Below, piece by piece: positions 24,093 to 33,945 of a DNA stretch of 64,000 bases (the stretch's first letter is position 1; each line of letters opens with the position of its first letter). The notes beneath the pieces were generated by a model. The model did no database searches and had not been told where the DNA came from. It saw only the letters and a list, made by a program, of their open reading frames with translations. Position numbers and translations under genes: made by a program. Source of the DNA: an uncultured Lachnospiraceae bacterium (GTDB lineage Bacteria; Bacillota; Clostridia; Lachnospirales; Lachnospiraceae); NCBI GenBank assembly GCA_934294885.1, contig CAKRAK010000012.1, positions 21,137-85,136 of the forward strand, in the 5' to 3' direction.

Positions 24093-25907
24093 ATGGCACA
24101 TATAGATCAAAGTCATATTCGTAATTTTTGTATAGTTGCTCATATTGATCATGGAAAATCAACTCTGGCAGACCGTATTATTGAAAAAACCGGACTGCTG
24201 ACCAGCAGGGAAATGCAGGCACAGGTTCTTGACAATATGGATTTGGAAAGAGAACGTGGTATTACGATTAAAGCCCAGGCGGTAAGAATTGTTTATAAGG
24301 CAAAGGATGGAGAGGAATACATTTTTAATCTGATCGATACTCCGGGACATGTGGACTTTAACTATGAGGTTTCCAGAAGTCTGGCAGCCTGTGAGGGTGC
24401 AATCTTAGTTGTAGACGCGGCACAGGGAATAGAAGCCCAGACATTGGCAAATGTTTACCTTGCCATTGACAATGATTTAGAGGTAATGCCGGTTATTAAC
24501 AAGATTGACCTTCCAAGTGCGGATCCGGAGCATGTGGTAAATGAAATCGAAGATGTAATTGGAATCGAAGCCTCTGACGCTCCCAGAATATCGGCAAAGA
24601 CGGGTCTTAATATTGATGATGTGTTAGAGCAGATTGTTGCAAAAATTCCGGCTCCGTCAGGAGATGTGGACGGACCTTTGAAGGCATTGATTTTTGACAG
24701 TAAATATGATGCGTACAAGGGTGTTATTATATTCTGTCGTGTGTTTGACGGGGTAGTTAAAAAAGGAAAGAAAATACAGATGATGGCAACCGGGGCAACT
24801 GTAGAGGTGGTTGAGGTTGGCATTTTCGGTGCAGGTCAGTTTATTCCTCAGGAAGAGCTGTCTGCCGGTATGGTTGGATATATTACAGCGAGCCTTAAGG
24901 ATGTTAAGCAGACCCGTGTAGGTGACACGGTAACGGATGCAGAACAGCCATGTAAGGAGGCTTTACCGGGATACAAGAAAGTAAATCCAATGGTCTATTG
25001 CGGATTATATCCGGCAGATGGTGCCAAGTATCCGGACCTTAGGGATGCATTGGAAAAGCTTCAGCTAAATGATGCGGCATTAAGCTATGAACCGGAAACA
25101 TCCATTGCATTAGGCTTTGGCTTCCGCTGTGGATTTTTAGGTTTGCTGCATCTTGAGATTATTCAGGAACGGTTAGAGAGAGAATATGATCTTGATCTGG
25201 TTACCACTGCACCGGGTGTTGTATATCGTGTATATAAAACCGATGGTGAAATGATAGAGCTTACCAATCCGAGTAATCTTCCGGACCCGTCTAAAATAGA
25301 CTACATGGAGGAACCCTTTGTCAGTGCTGAGATTATGGTCACAAAGGATTATGTAGGTGCGATCATGCAGCTTTGTCAGGAACGAAGAGGTGTCTATAAA
25401 AGTATGGAATATATGGAAGAGACCAGAGCTTTGCTAAAATACGAATTACCTTTGAATGAAATTATTTATGATTTCTTTGATGCCTTAAAATCCCGTTCCA
25501 GAGGTTATGCATCCTTTGACTACGAGATGAGTGGTTATGTAACCTCAAAGCTTGTTAAACTGGATATTCTGATTAATAAGGAAGAAGTAGATGCACTTTC
25601 CTTTATCGTTCATGAAGATACTGCTTATGAACGGGGAAGAAAAATGTGTGAAAAATTAAAGGGTGAGATTCCGAGACACTTGTTCGAGATTCCGATTCAG
25701 GCGGCAATCGGTAATAAGATTATTGCCAGAGAAACCATCAAGGCATTGCGGAAGGATGTATTGGCGAAGTGTTACGGCGGTGATATTTCCAGAAAGAAAA
25801 AGCTTTTGGAAAAGCAAAAAGAAGGAAAGAAGCGAATGCGTCAGGTTGGAAATGTAGAGATACCGCAAAAGGCATTTATGAGTGTATTAAAGTTAGATGA
25901 CGAATAA
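24093..25907 (+). CDS. lepA: elongation factor 4 (LepA)
   Basis: Ribosome-associated translational GTPase (back-translocase/EF4). 604 residues, the exact family length. G motifs: AHIDHGKST (G1), RGITIK (G2), DTPGHVDF (G3), [11 protein letters not shown] (G4), SAKTG (G5). Also present is the LepA-specific C-terminal domain with [20 protein letters not shown] and [32 protein letters not shown] precedes the ATG. It is followed after 14 bases by hemW, as in many Firmicutes. Confidence 0.98.
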   Translation: MAHIDQSHIRNFCIVAHIDHGKSTLADRIIEKTGLLTSREMQAQVLDNMDLERERGITIKAQAVRIVYKAKDGEEYIFNLIDTPGHVDFNYEVSRSLAACEGAILVVDAAQGIEAQTLANVYLAIDNDLEVMPVINKIDLPSADPEHVVNEIEDVIGIEASDAPRISAKTGLNIDDVLEQIVAKIPAPSGDVDGPLKALIFDSKYDAYKGVIIFCRVFDGVVKKGKKIQMMATGATVEVVEVGIFGAGQFIPQEELSAGMVGYITASLKDVKQTRVGDTVTDAEQPCKEALPGYKKVNPMVYCGLYPADGAKYPDLRDALEKLQLNDAALSYEPETSIALGFGFRCGFLGLLHLEIIQERLEREYDLDLVTTAPGVVYRVYKTDGEMIELTNPSNLPDPSKIDYMEEPFVSAEIMVTKDYVGAIMQLCQERRGVYKSMEYMEETRALLKYELPLNEIIYDFFDALKSRSRGYASFDYEMSGYVTSKLVKLDILINKEEVDALSFIVHEDTAYERGRKMCEKLKGEIPRHLFEIPIQAAIGNKIIARETIKALRKDVLAKCYGGDISRKKKLLEKQKEGKKRMRQVGNVEIPQKAFMSVLKLDDE

Positions 25908-25921
25908 AATGAGGATATAGG

Positions 25922-27277
25922 ATGTCGGATCAGGAACACAAAAGAGATTTAAGTTTATATATTCATATTCCGTTTTGCAAATTAAAATGCAGCTATTGTG
26001 ATTTTCTTTCCTTTGACCGGTGTGGGTATACACAACATAAGGAGTATATCCGGGCACTGTTAAAGGAATTGGATGCCTATGAAGGAATGGCGGATTCTTA
26101 TATGGTTCGTACTGTATTTATAGGAGGGGGGACACCATCGTTTATTGATGCCCAATGGATTGCTCAGATTATGGAAAAGGTACGTCAGATATTTACCGTG
26201 GATGAAAATGCCGAGATTACCATTGAAGGAAATCCCGACAGCCTGACAAGGGAGCATCTGCTTCAATATAAAGAAGCGGGAATCAACCGGCTGAGTATCG
26301 GACTGCAAAGTGCCAATGGTGACAGTCTTGTACGATTAGGACGGGTTCATAATTATGACCAGTTTGTTGCTGCATTTTTGAATGCCAGGGAGGCAGGCTT
26401 TGAAAATATTAATGTGGATGTTATGTCTGCTCTTCCGGGAGAATCCATAGAGGATTATGTCCGCACCCTTGCAAAGGTGGTGGAGATGAATCCGGAGCAT
26501 ATCTCTGCCTATAGTCTGATCGTGGAAGAAGGGACACCGTTAAGTGAGAATGAAGCACTGCTTTCCACGCTTCCTTCCGAAGAGGCTGACAGGCAGATGT
26601 ATAGCAGAACCAAGCAATTGTTGAAAAACAGCGGCTATTACAGATATGAGATATCCAATTATGGAAAAAAGGGATATGAATGCAGACATAATATTGTATA
26701 TTGGACAGGGGGCGAGTATCTCGGCGTAGGACTTGGGGCGTCTTCTTGTCTGGATGTGCAGCTGGAAAATGGTGAGTGGAAAAGAATTCGTTTTCACGGT
26801 GTAGAGAATCTGAATGAATATATCGGAAGATTTGAAGCCTGTGACGGAATCAGCGAGGATCAGTACACAAATCTTTATCATGAGATGGAAGACTTCTATC
26901 ATGAAGATTTTTATGAGGATGTCTATGAGGATACTTTATATGAAGAATCTTATGCAGCACAGGAGCATTTGAAAGAATACCGGGAACTGGAGGATAATGC
27001 ATTACTGGAATTTTTCCGGGATTATTATAAGGATTTATATTTGCTAAAGAGAAAAGACTGTATGGAAGAAATGATGTTTTTGGGACTGAGGATGATGAAA
27101 GGTGTGTCAAAGACGGAGTTTTACGACAGATTCGGAACGTCTATAGAGCACGTATATGGGAAAATCATAGAAAAATACAAAAAACAGGACTTGCTTTTAG
27201 AGGAGAATGGTCGTATCTTTTTAAGTGATGCAGGTATTGATGTCAGTAATATGATAATGGCAGATTTTATGCTTTGA
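25922..27277 (+). CDS. hemW: radical SAM heme chaperone HemW with an acidic insertion
   Basis: HemN-like radical SAM protein that binds and delivers heme (HemW), not the oxidative-decarboxylating HemN. Cluster motif CKLKCSYC (Cys19, Cys23, Cys26), GGGTPSF, EGNPDS, RLSIGLQS, NVDVMSALPGES, YEISNYGKKGYECRHN. At 451 residues it exceeds the family's ~375-390. The excess is mostly an acidic Tyr-rich insertion at about residues 312-378 (bases ~26860-27055; YHEDFYEDVYEDTLYEESY) just before MFLGLRMMKGVSKTEFYDRFG. The insertion keeps frame and conserved flanks are intact, so the enzyme is probably functional. Confidence 0.92.
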   Translation: MSDQEHKRDLSLYIHIPFCKLKCSYCDFLSFDRCGYTQHKEYIRALLKELDAYEGMADSYMVRTVFIGGGTPSFIDAQWIAQIMEKVRQIFTVDENAEITIEGNPDSLTREHLLQYKEAGINRLSIGLQSANGDSLVRLGRVHNYDQFVAAFLNAREAGFENINVDVMSALPGESIEDYVRTLAKVVEMNPEHISAYSLIVEEGTPLSENEALLSTLPSEEADRQMYSRTKQLLKNSGYYRYEISNYGKKGYECRHNIVYWTGGEYLGVGLGASSCLDVQLENGEWKRIRFHGVENLNEYIGRFEACDGISEDQYTNLYHEMEDFYHEDFYEDVYEDTLYEESYAAQEHLKEYRELEDNALLEFFRDYYKDLYLLKRKDCMEEMMFLGLRMMKGVSKTEFYDRFGTSIEHVYGKIIEKYKKQDLLLEENGRIFLSDAGIDVSNMIMADFML

Positions 27278-27328
27278 CGATATGTGGTGTCAGAACCATT
27301 GTAAATGATAAAAGAATGGAGAGTTGAG

Positions 27329-27772
27329 ATGAATTTGTGGCGAAAATATATAACAATGTTCCGGGAAGATATGAGAATTGTTATGTCCCAAAGATGTGGA
27401 CTGGATGAGTTGAATAATTTCATCATGTTAATCGGTTTTATCTTTCTGGTAATATCTTTATTTACACAAAAAGGAATTTTTACCCTGTTGGGAGCGTTAT
27501 TTGTTGTGATTGGTTATTGCAGGGTATTTTCCAAAAAACTGGACAAACGCCAAAGGGAAAATGCCTTTTATATGCGTTATATGGGTAATGTTGTTCGATT
27601 TACCGGATTGCAGAAGTTAAAGCTTAAAATGTCCATAAAATCCATAAAGGATAAAGAATATGTTTATTTTGTCTGTGGCACCTGTCATCAGGTGATTCGT
27701 ATTCCAAAAGGAAAGAACAAGGTCAGTATCCGGTGTCCGAAATGCGGCGCCACGTTTATTAAGAGAACTTAA
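27329..27772 (+). CDS. two-helix membrane protein with C-terminal zinc ribbon
   Basis: 147 residues of no named function. Two adjacent transmembrane helices (~residues 30-48 and 52-68; IMLIGFIFLVISLF, FTLLGALFVVIGYC) are followed by a basic linker and a rubredoxin-like zinc ribbon CGTCHQV...CPKCGATF (two CxxC pairs). The zinc domain should face the cytoplasm. The start at 27329 follows GGAG; the ATG at 27305 lacks a ribosome site. It lies between hemW and the hrcA promoter and ends at a strong terminator. A role in proteostasis is only a guess from position. Confidence 0.75.
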   Translation: MNLWRKYITMFREDMRIVMSQRCGLDELNNFIMLIGFIFLVISLFTQKGIFTLLGALFVVIGYCRVFSKKLDKRQRENAFYMRYMGNVVRFTGLQKLKLKMSIKSIKDKEYVYFVCGTCHQVIRIPKGKNKVSIRCPKCGATFIKRT

Positions 27773-27777
27773 AATGG

Positions 27778-27827
27778 AAAATGTAGTGATTTGCTGAAAA
27801 AAATCACTACATTTTCTATTTTTTTGC
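27778..27827 (+). terminator. intrinsic terminator before the heat-shock operon
   Basis: 14-15-bp stem AAAATGTAGTGATT / AATCACTACATTTT with a short loop, followed by CTATTTTTTTG. Confidence 0.9.
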
Positions 27828-27828
27828 C

Positions 27829-27857
27829 TTGACAATCCATTATGACGGTGGTACTCT
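27829..27857 (+). promoter_or_regulatory. promoter of hrcA-grpE-dnaK-dnaJ
   Basis: TTGACA (27829-27834), 17-base spacer, TACTCT (27852-27857). The -10 box is weak, as expected for a repressed promoter that overlaps an operator just downstream. Confidence 0.65.
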
Positions 27858-27868
27858 ATACCTAACGA

Positions 27869-27895
27869 TTAGCACTCATATATATTGAGTGCTAA
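27869..27895. promoter_or_regulatory. CIRCE operator (HrcA binding site)
   Basis: TTAGCACTC-N9-GAGTGCTAA, a perfect match to the CIRCE consensus, located a few bases after the predicted transcription start. HrcA binding here represses the whole heat-shock operon. Confidence 0.98.
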
Positions 27896-27939
27896 TAATA
27901 AAAAATAAGCATATGCTTATAAAGAAAGGAGTATGATGC

Positions 27940-28962
27940 ATGGAACTGGATGAACGTAAGCTCAAGATATTGAGAGCCATTATTTCAAATTATCTGGAAA
28001 CAGGCGAGCCGGTAGGTTCAAGAACCATTTCCAAGTATACAGACCTGAATTTGAGCTCTGCAACCATCCGCAATGAGATGGCTGATTTGGAGGAGCTGGG
28101 TTTGATTATGCAGCCACATACTTCTGCAGGCCGTATTCCAACCGATCAGGGATATCGTCTATATGTAGACCAGATGATGATTGAAAAGGATTCTGAGATG
28201 GAAGAGATGAAGACACAGCTTCTCAGTCGTGTTGACAAGATGGAATCTTTACTGAAACAGGTTGCTAAGGTGTTAGCTTATAATACGAACTACGCTACTT
28301 TGGTTACAGCACCCCAGTACCAGAATGTTACATTAAAGTTTATTCAGTTATCTCAGGTGAATCCCCAGCAGTTATTGGCGGTTATTGTTGTAGATGGTAA
28401 CGTGATCAAGAACAAATTAATGAATGTGGAACGGGAGCTTGCAAATGATGAGGTGCTGAAACTGAATGTGTTGTTGAATACATTTTTACAGGGCGCATCA
28501 TTACAGGACATTAACCTTGAAATGATTCAGACGATTAAGACACAGGCTGGAGAGTTTGCCGATATTATGGAACATATTTTTCAGGGAATTGTGGAAACCA
28601 TACATGAGGCGGAAGAGGTTGATATCTATACAAGTGGAACAACGAATATGTTAAAGTATCCGGAGCTTGGTAATGTGGAACAGACAACAAAGCTGTTAGA
28701 AGCATTAGAAGAAAAACAGGGTCTGAATGAGTTGATTGATGGCTCAAGAGATGGTGAAGACGGTATTCAGGTTTATATAGGTGAAGAGGTGCCGGGACAG
28801 AATATGAAAGATTTAAGTCTTGTAACCGCAACCTATGAATTAGCCGAAGGAGCCAAAGGAACCATTGGTATTATCGGACCTAAACGTATGGATTACAAAA
28901 AGGTTGTCAGTACCCTTAAGAATCTTACGGGTGAGTTAGATACAATATTTAAGAAAGATTAG
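27940..28962 (+). CDS. hrcA: heat-inducible transcription repressor HrcA
   Basis: Winged-helix repressor of class I heat-shock genes that binds CIRCE and is kept active by GroEL. 340 residues. The N-terminal DNA-binding domain contains ISNYLETGEPVGSRTISKYT, LSSATIRNEMADLEELGLI and PHTSAGRIPTDQGYR; the C-terminal GAF-like dimer domain contains GTIGIIGPKRMDYKKV. Located 44 bases after the CIRCE it recognises (autoregulation). GGAG at 27927-27930. Confidence 0.97.
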   Translation: MELDERKLKILRAIISNYLETGEPVGSRTISKYTDLNLSSATIRNEMADLEELGLIMQPHTSAGRIPTDQGYRLYVDQMMIEKDSEMEEMKTQLLSRVDKMESLLKQVAKVLAYNTNYATLVTAPQYQNVTLKFIQLSQVNPQQLLAVIVVDGNVIKNKLMNVERELANDEVLKLNVLLNTFLQGASLQDINLEMIQTIKTQAGEFADIMEHIFQGIVETIHEAEEVDIYTSGTTNMLKYPELGNVEQTTKLLEALEEKQGLNELIDGSRDGEDGIQVYIGEEVPGQNMKDLSLVTATYELAEGAKGTIGIIGPKRMDYKKVVSTLKNLTGELDTIFKKD

Positions 28963-28972
28963 AGGTGGAAGA

Positions 28973-29668
28973 GTGGAAGAAGAAAATAAGAAAAAAGCTT
29001 CAAAGAAAACTTCATCAAAGACTTCGTCAAAGAAGGAAAAGGCCCCTGAGAATAAAGAACAAAAAACGGTAGAAGAAAAAGTGGAAGAGGTTGCCGTAGA
29101 GACAACGGAAGAAACCGTTGTTGAGACTCAGGAAAACAAGGAAGTTGAAGATGCTGAAAAGAAACCTGTCAAAGGAAAAAAAGGAACCCGTCGCGGAGGC
29201 GGTAATAACAAAGCATTGGAGCTTGAGTTAGAAAAGCAGAAAAAACTTACGGAAGAAGCCAATGACAAATATAAGAGACTTCTTGCAGAGTTTGAGAATG
29301 CCCGGACTCGTAATGAAAAAGAGTCAAAGAGAAATTATACAATTGGAGCAAAGGAAGTTTTGGAAAAATTGCTTCCGGTTGTGGATAATTTTGAAAGAGC
29401 ATTGCAGATGATTCCGGAGGATGATAAGGAAAGAGCCTTTGAACAGGGTGTAGATAAGATTTACAAGCAAATGATCGTTACCTTGGAAGAGATTGGTGTT
29501 ACACCAATGAATGCCACCGGAACGGAATTTAATCCGGATCTTCATAATGCGGTTATGCATGTGGAAGACGAAGATGCCGGAGAGAATGTAGTTGTGGAAG
29601 AGCTTCAAAAAGGATATATGTATAAGGATGAGGTTCTTCGTTATAGTATGGTAAAGGTTGCTAACTAA
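28973..29668 (+). CDS. grpE: nucleotide exchange factor GrpE
   Basis: Homodimeric co-chaperone that releases ADP from DnaK. 231 residues; conserved part from ~residue 90: YKRLLAEFENARTRNEKES (long coiled coil), LPVVDNFERAL, QMIVTLEEIGV, FNPDLHNAVMHVED, VVEELQKGYMYKDEVLR. The first ~80 residues are a very Lys/Glu-rich, disordered extension longer than usual. GTG start with AGAGGTGG just upstream. hrcA is 10 bases away and dnaK 51. Confidence 0.96.
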   Translation: MEEENKKKASKKTSSKTSSKKEKAPENKEQKTVEEKVEEVAVETTEETVVETQENKEVEDAEKKPVKGKKGTRRGGGNNKALELELEKQKKLTEEANDKYKRLLAEFENARTRNEKESKRNYTIGAKEVLEKLLPVVDNFERALQMIPEDDKERAFEQGVDKIYKQMIVTLEEIGVTPMNATGTEFNPDLHNAVMHVEDEDAGENVVVEELQKGYMYKDEVLRYSMVKVAN

Positions 29669-29719
29669 AAGCAATTTAGAATATGAATATTAAGAATATA
29701 AATCCAGGAGGAAAAGATT

Positions 29720-31570
29720 ATGGGAAAGATTATTGGTATTGATTTAGGTACAACAAATTCATGCGTAGCCGTTATGGAAGGTGGTAAGCCGGTTGTTATT
29801 AATAATGCAGAGGGCGCAAGAACAACACCATCTGTTGTAGCTTTTACTAAGACCGGTGAACGAGTTGTAGGTGAACCTGCAAAGCGTCAGGCTGTAACAA
29901 ATGCAGATAAGACCATTTCATCTATTAAGAGACATATGGGTTCTGATTATAAAGTAACAATCGATGATAAGCAGTTTTCACCACAGCAGATTTCGGCTAT
30001 GGTACTTCAAAAATTAAAATCAGATGCAGAAAGCTACTTAGGTGAGTCTGTATCTGAAGCAGTTATTACAGTTCCTGCCTACTTCTCAGATGCACAAAGA
30101 CAGGCAACTAAGGATGCAGGACGTATTGCGGGTTTGGATGTTAAGCGTATTATCAACGAGCCTACAGCAGCAGCACTTTCTTACGGACTTGATAATGAGA
30201 ATGAGCAAAGGATTATGGTATACGATTTAGGTGGTGGTACATTCGATGTATCTATCATTGAAATCGGTGACGGTGTTATCGAAGTATTGGCAACTGCCGG
30301 TGATAACAAGCTTGGTGGTGATGACTTCGATGCAGTTATTACAAATTACATGTTAGAAGAGTTTAAGAAGGCAGAGGGCATTGACTTATCTACAGATAAG
30401 ATGGCTATGCAGAGATTAAAGGAAGCAGCAGAGAAGGCTAAGAAGGAATTATCTTCTTCAACAACTACAAACATTAACCTTCCATTCATTACTGCAACAG
30501 CAGATGGACCAAAGCATTTTGATATGGATCTTTCAAGAGCCAAATTCGATGAGTTAACAGCTCACTTAGTAGACCGTACAGCAACTCCTGTTCAGACAGC
30601 ATTAAAGGATGCAGGAATGACAGCTTCAGAGCTTGATAAGGTATTGTTAGTTGGTGGTTCTACACGTATTATTGCAGTTCAGGAAAAGGTTAAACAGTTA
30701 ACTGGTAAAGAGCCGTTTAAGGGTATTAACCCGGATGAGTGTGTTGCAATCGGTGCATCTATCCAGGGTGGTAAGCTTGCAGGTGATGCCGGTGCCGGCG
30801 AAATCTTACTTCTTGATGTAACTCCACTTTCCCTTTCTATTGAGACAATGGGTGGTGTAGCTACAAGATTGATTGAAAGAAATACAACAATTCCTACAAA
30901 GAAGAGTCAGATTTTCTCAACCGCTCAGGATAATCAGGATGCAGTTGATATTAACATCTGTCAGGGTGAAAGACAGTTCGCAAGAGATAACAAGTCATTA
31001 GGACGTTTCCGTTTGGATGGAATTGCTCCTGCAAGACGTGGTGTTCCTCAGATTGAAGTTACATTTGATATTGATGCAAACGGTATCGTTAATGTATCTG
31101 CTAAGGATTTGGGAACAGGAAGAGAACAGCATATTACGATTACAGCCGGTTCTAACATGTCAGATGCTGATATCGAGCAGGCTATTAAGGATGCTGCAGA
31201 GTACGAAGCTCAGGATAAGAAGCGTAAAGAGGCTGTAGAGGCAAGAAATGATGCCGATGCTATGGTATTCCAGACTGAGAAAGCATTACAGGATGTTGGT
31301 GATAAGTTATCAGGTGAGGATAAGACAAAGGTTGAGACAGACTTACAGGCACTTAAGAGCTTAGTTGAAAGCACAGATCCTGAAAATATGAGTGATTATG
31401 ATGTTGAGCAGTTAAAGAATGCAAAAGAAACATTGATGACAAGCGCTCAGAACTTATTTGCTAAGTTATATGAGCAGAGTGCGCCGGGTGCAAATGCAGG
31501 TACAGGTACTGCAGGTCCTGCTGATTATTCGGAAGGTGATGTAGTAGACGGTGACTATACAGAAATCTAA
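29720..31570 (+). CDS. dnaK: chaperone protein DnaK (Hsp70)
   Basis: ATP-dependent Hsp70 chaperone, 616 residues. ATPase domain signatures [32 protein letters not shown] and [10 protein letters not shown]; interdomain linker [11 protein letters not shown]; the substrate domain ends in a lid and a short Gly/Ala tail. The DNA differs from the flanking genes by being rich in preferred codons, as expected for a highly expressed protein. AGGAGG precedes the ATG. Third gene of the CIRCE-controlled operon. Confidence 0.99.
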   Translation: MGKIIGIDLGTTNSCVAVMEGGKPVVINNAEGARTTPSVVAFTKTGERVVGEPAKRQAVTNADKTISSIKRHMGSDYKVTIDDKQFSPQQISAMVLQKLKSDAESYLGESVSEAVITVPAYFSDAQRQATKDAGRIAGLDVKRIINEPTAAALSYGLDNENEQRIMVYDLGGGTFDVSIIEIGDGVIEVLATAGDNKLGGDDFDAVITNYMLEEFKKAEGIDLSTDKMAMQRLKEAAEKAKKELSSSTTTNINLPFITATADGPKHFDMDLSRAKFDELTAHLVDRTATPVQTALKDAGMTASELDKVLLVGGSTRIIAVQEKVKQLTGKEPFKGINPDECVAIGASIQGGKLAGDAGAGEILLLDVTPLSLSIETMGGVATRLIERNTTIPTKKSQIFSTAQDNQDAVDINICQGERQFARDNKSLGRFRLDGIAPARRGVPQIEVTFDIDANGIVNVSAKDLGTGREQHITITAGSNMSDADIEQAIKDAAEYEAQDKKRKEAVEARNDADAMVFQTEKALQDVGDKLSGEDKTKVETDLQALKSLVESTDPENMSDYDVEQLKNAKETLMTSAQNLFAKLYEQSAPGANAGTGTAGPADYSEGDVVDGDYTEI

Positions 31571-31592
31571 TCATAGAAACTTGTGGGTCATT

Positions 31593-31620
31593 CCTACGGT
31601 TCCCTTTCGGGAATCGTAGG
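31593..31620 (+). other. stable hairpin between dnaK and dnaJ without T-run
   Basis: 12-bp stem CCTACGGTTCCC / GGGAATCGTAGG with loop TTTC. It is followed by ATAATTG, so it is not a classic terminator. It may stabilise the 3' end of hrcA-grpE-dnaK mRNA or lower dnaJ expression relative to dnaK. Confidence 0.7.
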
Positions 31621-31645
31621 ATAATTGTAGATAAAGGTGAAAAAG

Positions 31646-32809
31646 ATGGCGGAAACAAAAAGAGATTATTATGAGGTCCTTGGAGTAGCAAAAAATGCTA
31701 CAGACGCTGAACTGAAAAAAGCATACCGTCAGGTTGCAAAAAAATATCATCCGGACGTAAATCCGGGGAATAAAGAAGCTGAGCAGAAATTTAAGGAAGC
31801 TTCAGAGGCCTATAAGGTATTAAGTGATCCGGAAACCCGTGCAAAATATGATCAGTATGGTCATGCTGCCTTTGATCCGAACGGAGGAATGGGCGGTCAG
31901 GGCTTTGGTTTTGATTTCAGTGACATGGGAGATATCTTTGGAGATATTTTTGGAGATATGTTTGGTGGAACCAGATCACGTCAGACTAATGGCCCTATGA
32001 AGGGAGCTAATATCAAGACCAGTGTTCGAGTTTCTTTTAATGAGGCGGTATTTGGTTCTCAAAAAGAGTTGGAATTGCCATTAAAGGATGAATGTGTTGT
32101 ATGTCATGGTACCGGTGCACAACCGGGTCATACACCGGAAACCTGTACGAAATGTAATGGTAAGGGACAGGTGGCATATACACAGCAGTCCCTGTTTGGT
32201 GTAGTACGTAACGTTCAGACCTGTCCGGATTGTAGTGGTACCGGTAAGGTAATTAAATACAAGTGTAACCAGTGCTCCGGTACCGGTTATGTAAAGAGTA
32301 AGAAAAAGATTCAGGTTGTAATTCCTGCAGGTATTGATAACGGTCAGAGTATTCGTATTCGTGAAAAGGGTGAGCCGGGTATCAATGGAGGAGCAAGAGG
32401 TGATTTACTGGTAACCGTATTAGTAGATCGTCATCCAACCTTCCAGCGTCAGGAATACGATTTGTTCTCCACAGAACCGATTACCTTTACTCAGGCAGCT
32501 CTTGGCGGCACGATTTCTATCAGTACCATTGATGGTCCTATGGATTATGAGATTAAGCCGGGAACCCAGACTGATACAAAGATTAAATTAAAAGGTAAGG
32601 GTGTTCCTACATTACGTAATAAGAATGTGCGTGGTGACCATTATGTAACACTGGTTGTTCAGGTACCTGATAAGCTGACAGAGGAGCAGAAGACAATTCT
32701 TAACAGCTTTGATGAGGCAACAGGTTCTACTGCAAGACGTTCAACGGATTCTTCCGGTGATTTCAGTTTCAGTGGGCATAAGAAAAAAGGATTTGGAAAG
32801 AAAAAATAA
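31646..32809 (+). CDS. dnaJ: chaperone protein DnaJ (Hsp40)
   Basis: Co-chaperone that stimulates DnaK ATPase and delivers clients. 387 residues: J domain ([23 protein letters not shown] in [11 protein letters not shown]), Gly/Phe-rich linker ([20 protein letters not shown]), four CxxCxGxG zinc repeats ([32 protein letters not shown]), and a C-terminal client domain. The ATG at 31646 follows AAAGGTGA; a GTG at 31637 overlaps the ribosome site. Last heat-shock gene before a strong terminator. Confidence 0.98.
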   Translation: MAETKRDYYEVLGVAKNATDAELKKAYRQVAKKYHPDVNPGNKEAEQKFKEASEAYKVLSDPETRAKYDQYGHAAFDPNGGMGGQGFGFDFSDMGDIFGDIFGDMFGGTRSRQTNGPMKGANIKTSVRVSFNEAVFGSQKELELPLKDECVVCHGTGAQPGHTPETCTKCNGKGQVAYTQQSLFGVVRNVQTCPDCSGTGKVIKYKCNQCSGTGYVKSKKKIQVVIPAGIDNGQSIRIREKGEPGINGGARGDLLVTVLVDRHPTFQRQEYDLFSTEPITFTQAALGGTISISTIDGPMDYEIKPGTQTDTKIKLKGKGVPTLRNKNVRGDHYVTLVVQVPDKLTEEQKTILNSFDEATGSTARRSTDSSGDFSFSGHKKKGFGKKK

Positions 32810-32823
32810 ATATGAAAGTAAGA

Positions 32824-32870
32824 AGCATATCATCATGACGATTCATTCGCCTGGTGATATGCTTTTTTTT
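32824..32870 (+). terminator. intrinsic terminator of the heat-shock operon
   Basis: 12-bp stem AGCATATCATCA / TGGTGATATGCT followed by eight T's. Confidence 0.9.
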
Positions 32871-32896
32871 ATGCAAAGTTTCTCATAGCTGTGCTC

Positions 32897-32925
32897 TTGG
32901 AAATGGATTGAAAACATGCTATAAT
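32897..32925 (+). promoter_or_regulatory. promoter of prmA (and perhaps the following cluster)
   Basis: TTGGAA (32897-32902), 17-base spacer, TATAAT (32920-32925), about 38 bases before prmA. No terminator was seen between prmA and the downstream glycopolymer genes. Confidence 0.7.
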
Positions 32926-32962
32926 AACATATTAATGTCAAGAGGTAAGATAGGAGAAGCAT

Positions 32963-33925
32963 ATGAAGTGGACAAAGGTAACCATTGAAACAACTACCGA
33001 AGCAACAGATATGTTAAGCTACGTGTTAGGGGAATATGGCGTTGAGGGAATAGAGATAGAGGATAAGATACCTTTATCGGAAGCAGATAAAAAGGCAATG
33101 TTTATTGATATCCTGCCGGAGCTTCCGGAGGATGACGGAGTAGCAGAGATATCCTGCTACATAGAAGAGGATAAGATGCCGGTAAAGGAGTTATGCCAAT
33201 ATATCGGAGAACAGTTAAAAGAGATGTCTGCTTATATGAATGTAGGAACGGGAAAGTTATCAATCGGGGAGACGGAAGATAAGGACTGGATCAATAACTG
33301 GAAAGAATTTTTTCATCCCTTTCGTTTGGAGGATAATATCGTAATCCAACCGACCTGGACGGAAGCTATGGATACAAACGAAGATGATATCATCATTCAG
33401 ATTGATCCGGGAACGGCATTCGGAACCGGTTCTCATGAGACAACAAAGCTTTGTATCCACGGACTAAAGGAATATATCAAACCGGATGGTACAACAGATG
33501 TGTTAGATGCCGGCTGCGGAAGCGGAATCTTATCTATTATTGCCATGAAGCTTGGTGCCCGAAAGGTATACGGTATTGATATCGATGAACTGGCAGTTCA
33601 GGCAAGCGAAGAAAATCTTCTGTTAAACGGTATCCCGAAAGAAAGCTTTACTATTGTAAAGGGAGACGTAATCGGAGATTCCGAATTTGCAAAGCAGGTT
33701 GCATCCATTGGTCAGTATGATATTGTGGTAGCGAATATTCTGGCAGATGTAATCATTCCGCTGTCCGGTGTTATCCGTCCGTTTATGAAAGAAAATGGTG
33801 TGTTTATTACCTCCGGTATCATTGACACCAAGGAAGAAGCAGTAAAGGATGCCCTTGCTCAAAATGGTTTTGAGATTGTAGATGTGCTGCATATGGGAGA
33901 GTGGGTATCTGTTGTGGCAAGGTAA
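32963..33925 (+). CDS. prmA: ribosomal protein L11 methyltransferase
   Basis: SAM-dependent methyltransferase that modifies L11. 320 residues; N-terminal substrate domain, then DKDWINNWKEFFHPFR, IQIDPGTAFGTGSHETTKLC, VLDAGCGSGILSIIAMKLGA (SAM binding), DIVVANILADVII (family NIL catalytic loop). GGAG before the ATG. In Bacillus the next gene is rsmE; here a ten-gene cluster intervenes. Confidence 0.96.
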   Translation: MKWTKVTIETTTEATDMLSYVLGEYGVEGIEIEDKIPLSEADKKAMFIDILPELPEDDGVAEISCYIEEDKMPVKELCQYIGEQLKEMSAYMNVGTGKLSIGETEDKDWINNWKEFFHPFRLEDNIVIQPTWTEAMDTNEDDIIIQIDPGTAFGTGSHETTKLCIHGLKEYIKPDGTTDVLDAGCGSGILSIIAMKLGARKVYGIDIDELAVQASEENLLLNGIPKESFTIVKGDVIGDSEFAKQVASIGQYDIVVANILADVIIPLSGVIRPFMKENGVFITSGIIDTKEEAVKDALAQNGFEIVDVLHMGEWVSVVAR

Positions 33926-33945
33926 GGATAGGAGCTGATTAGGAT

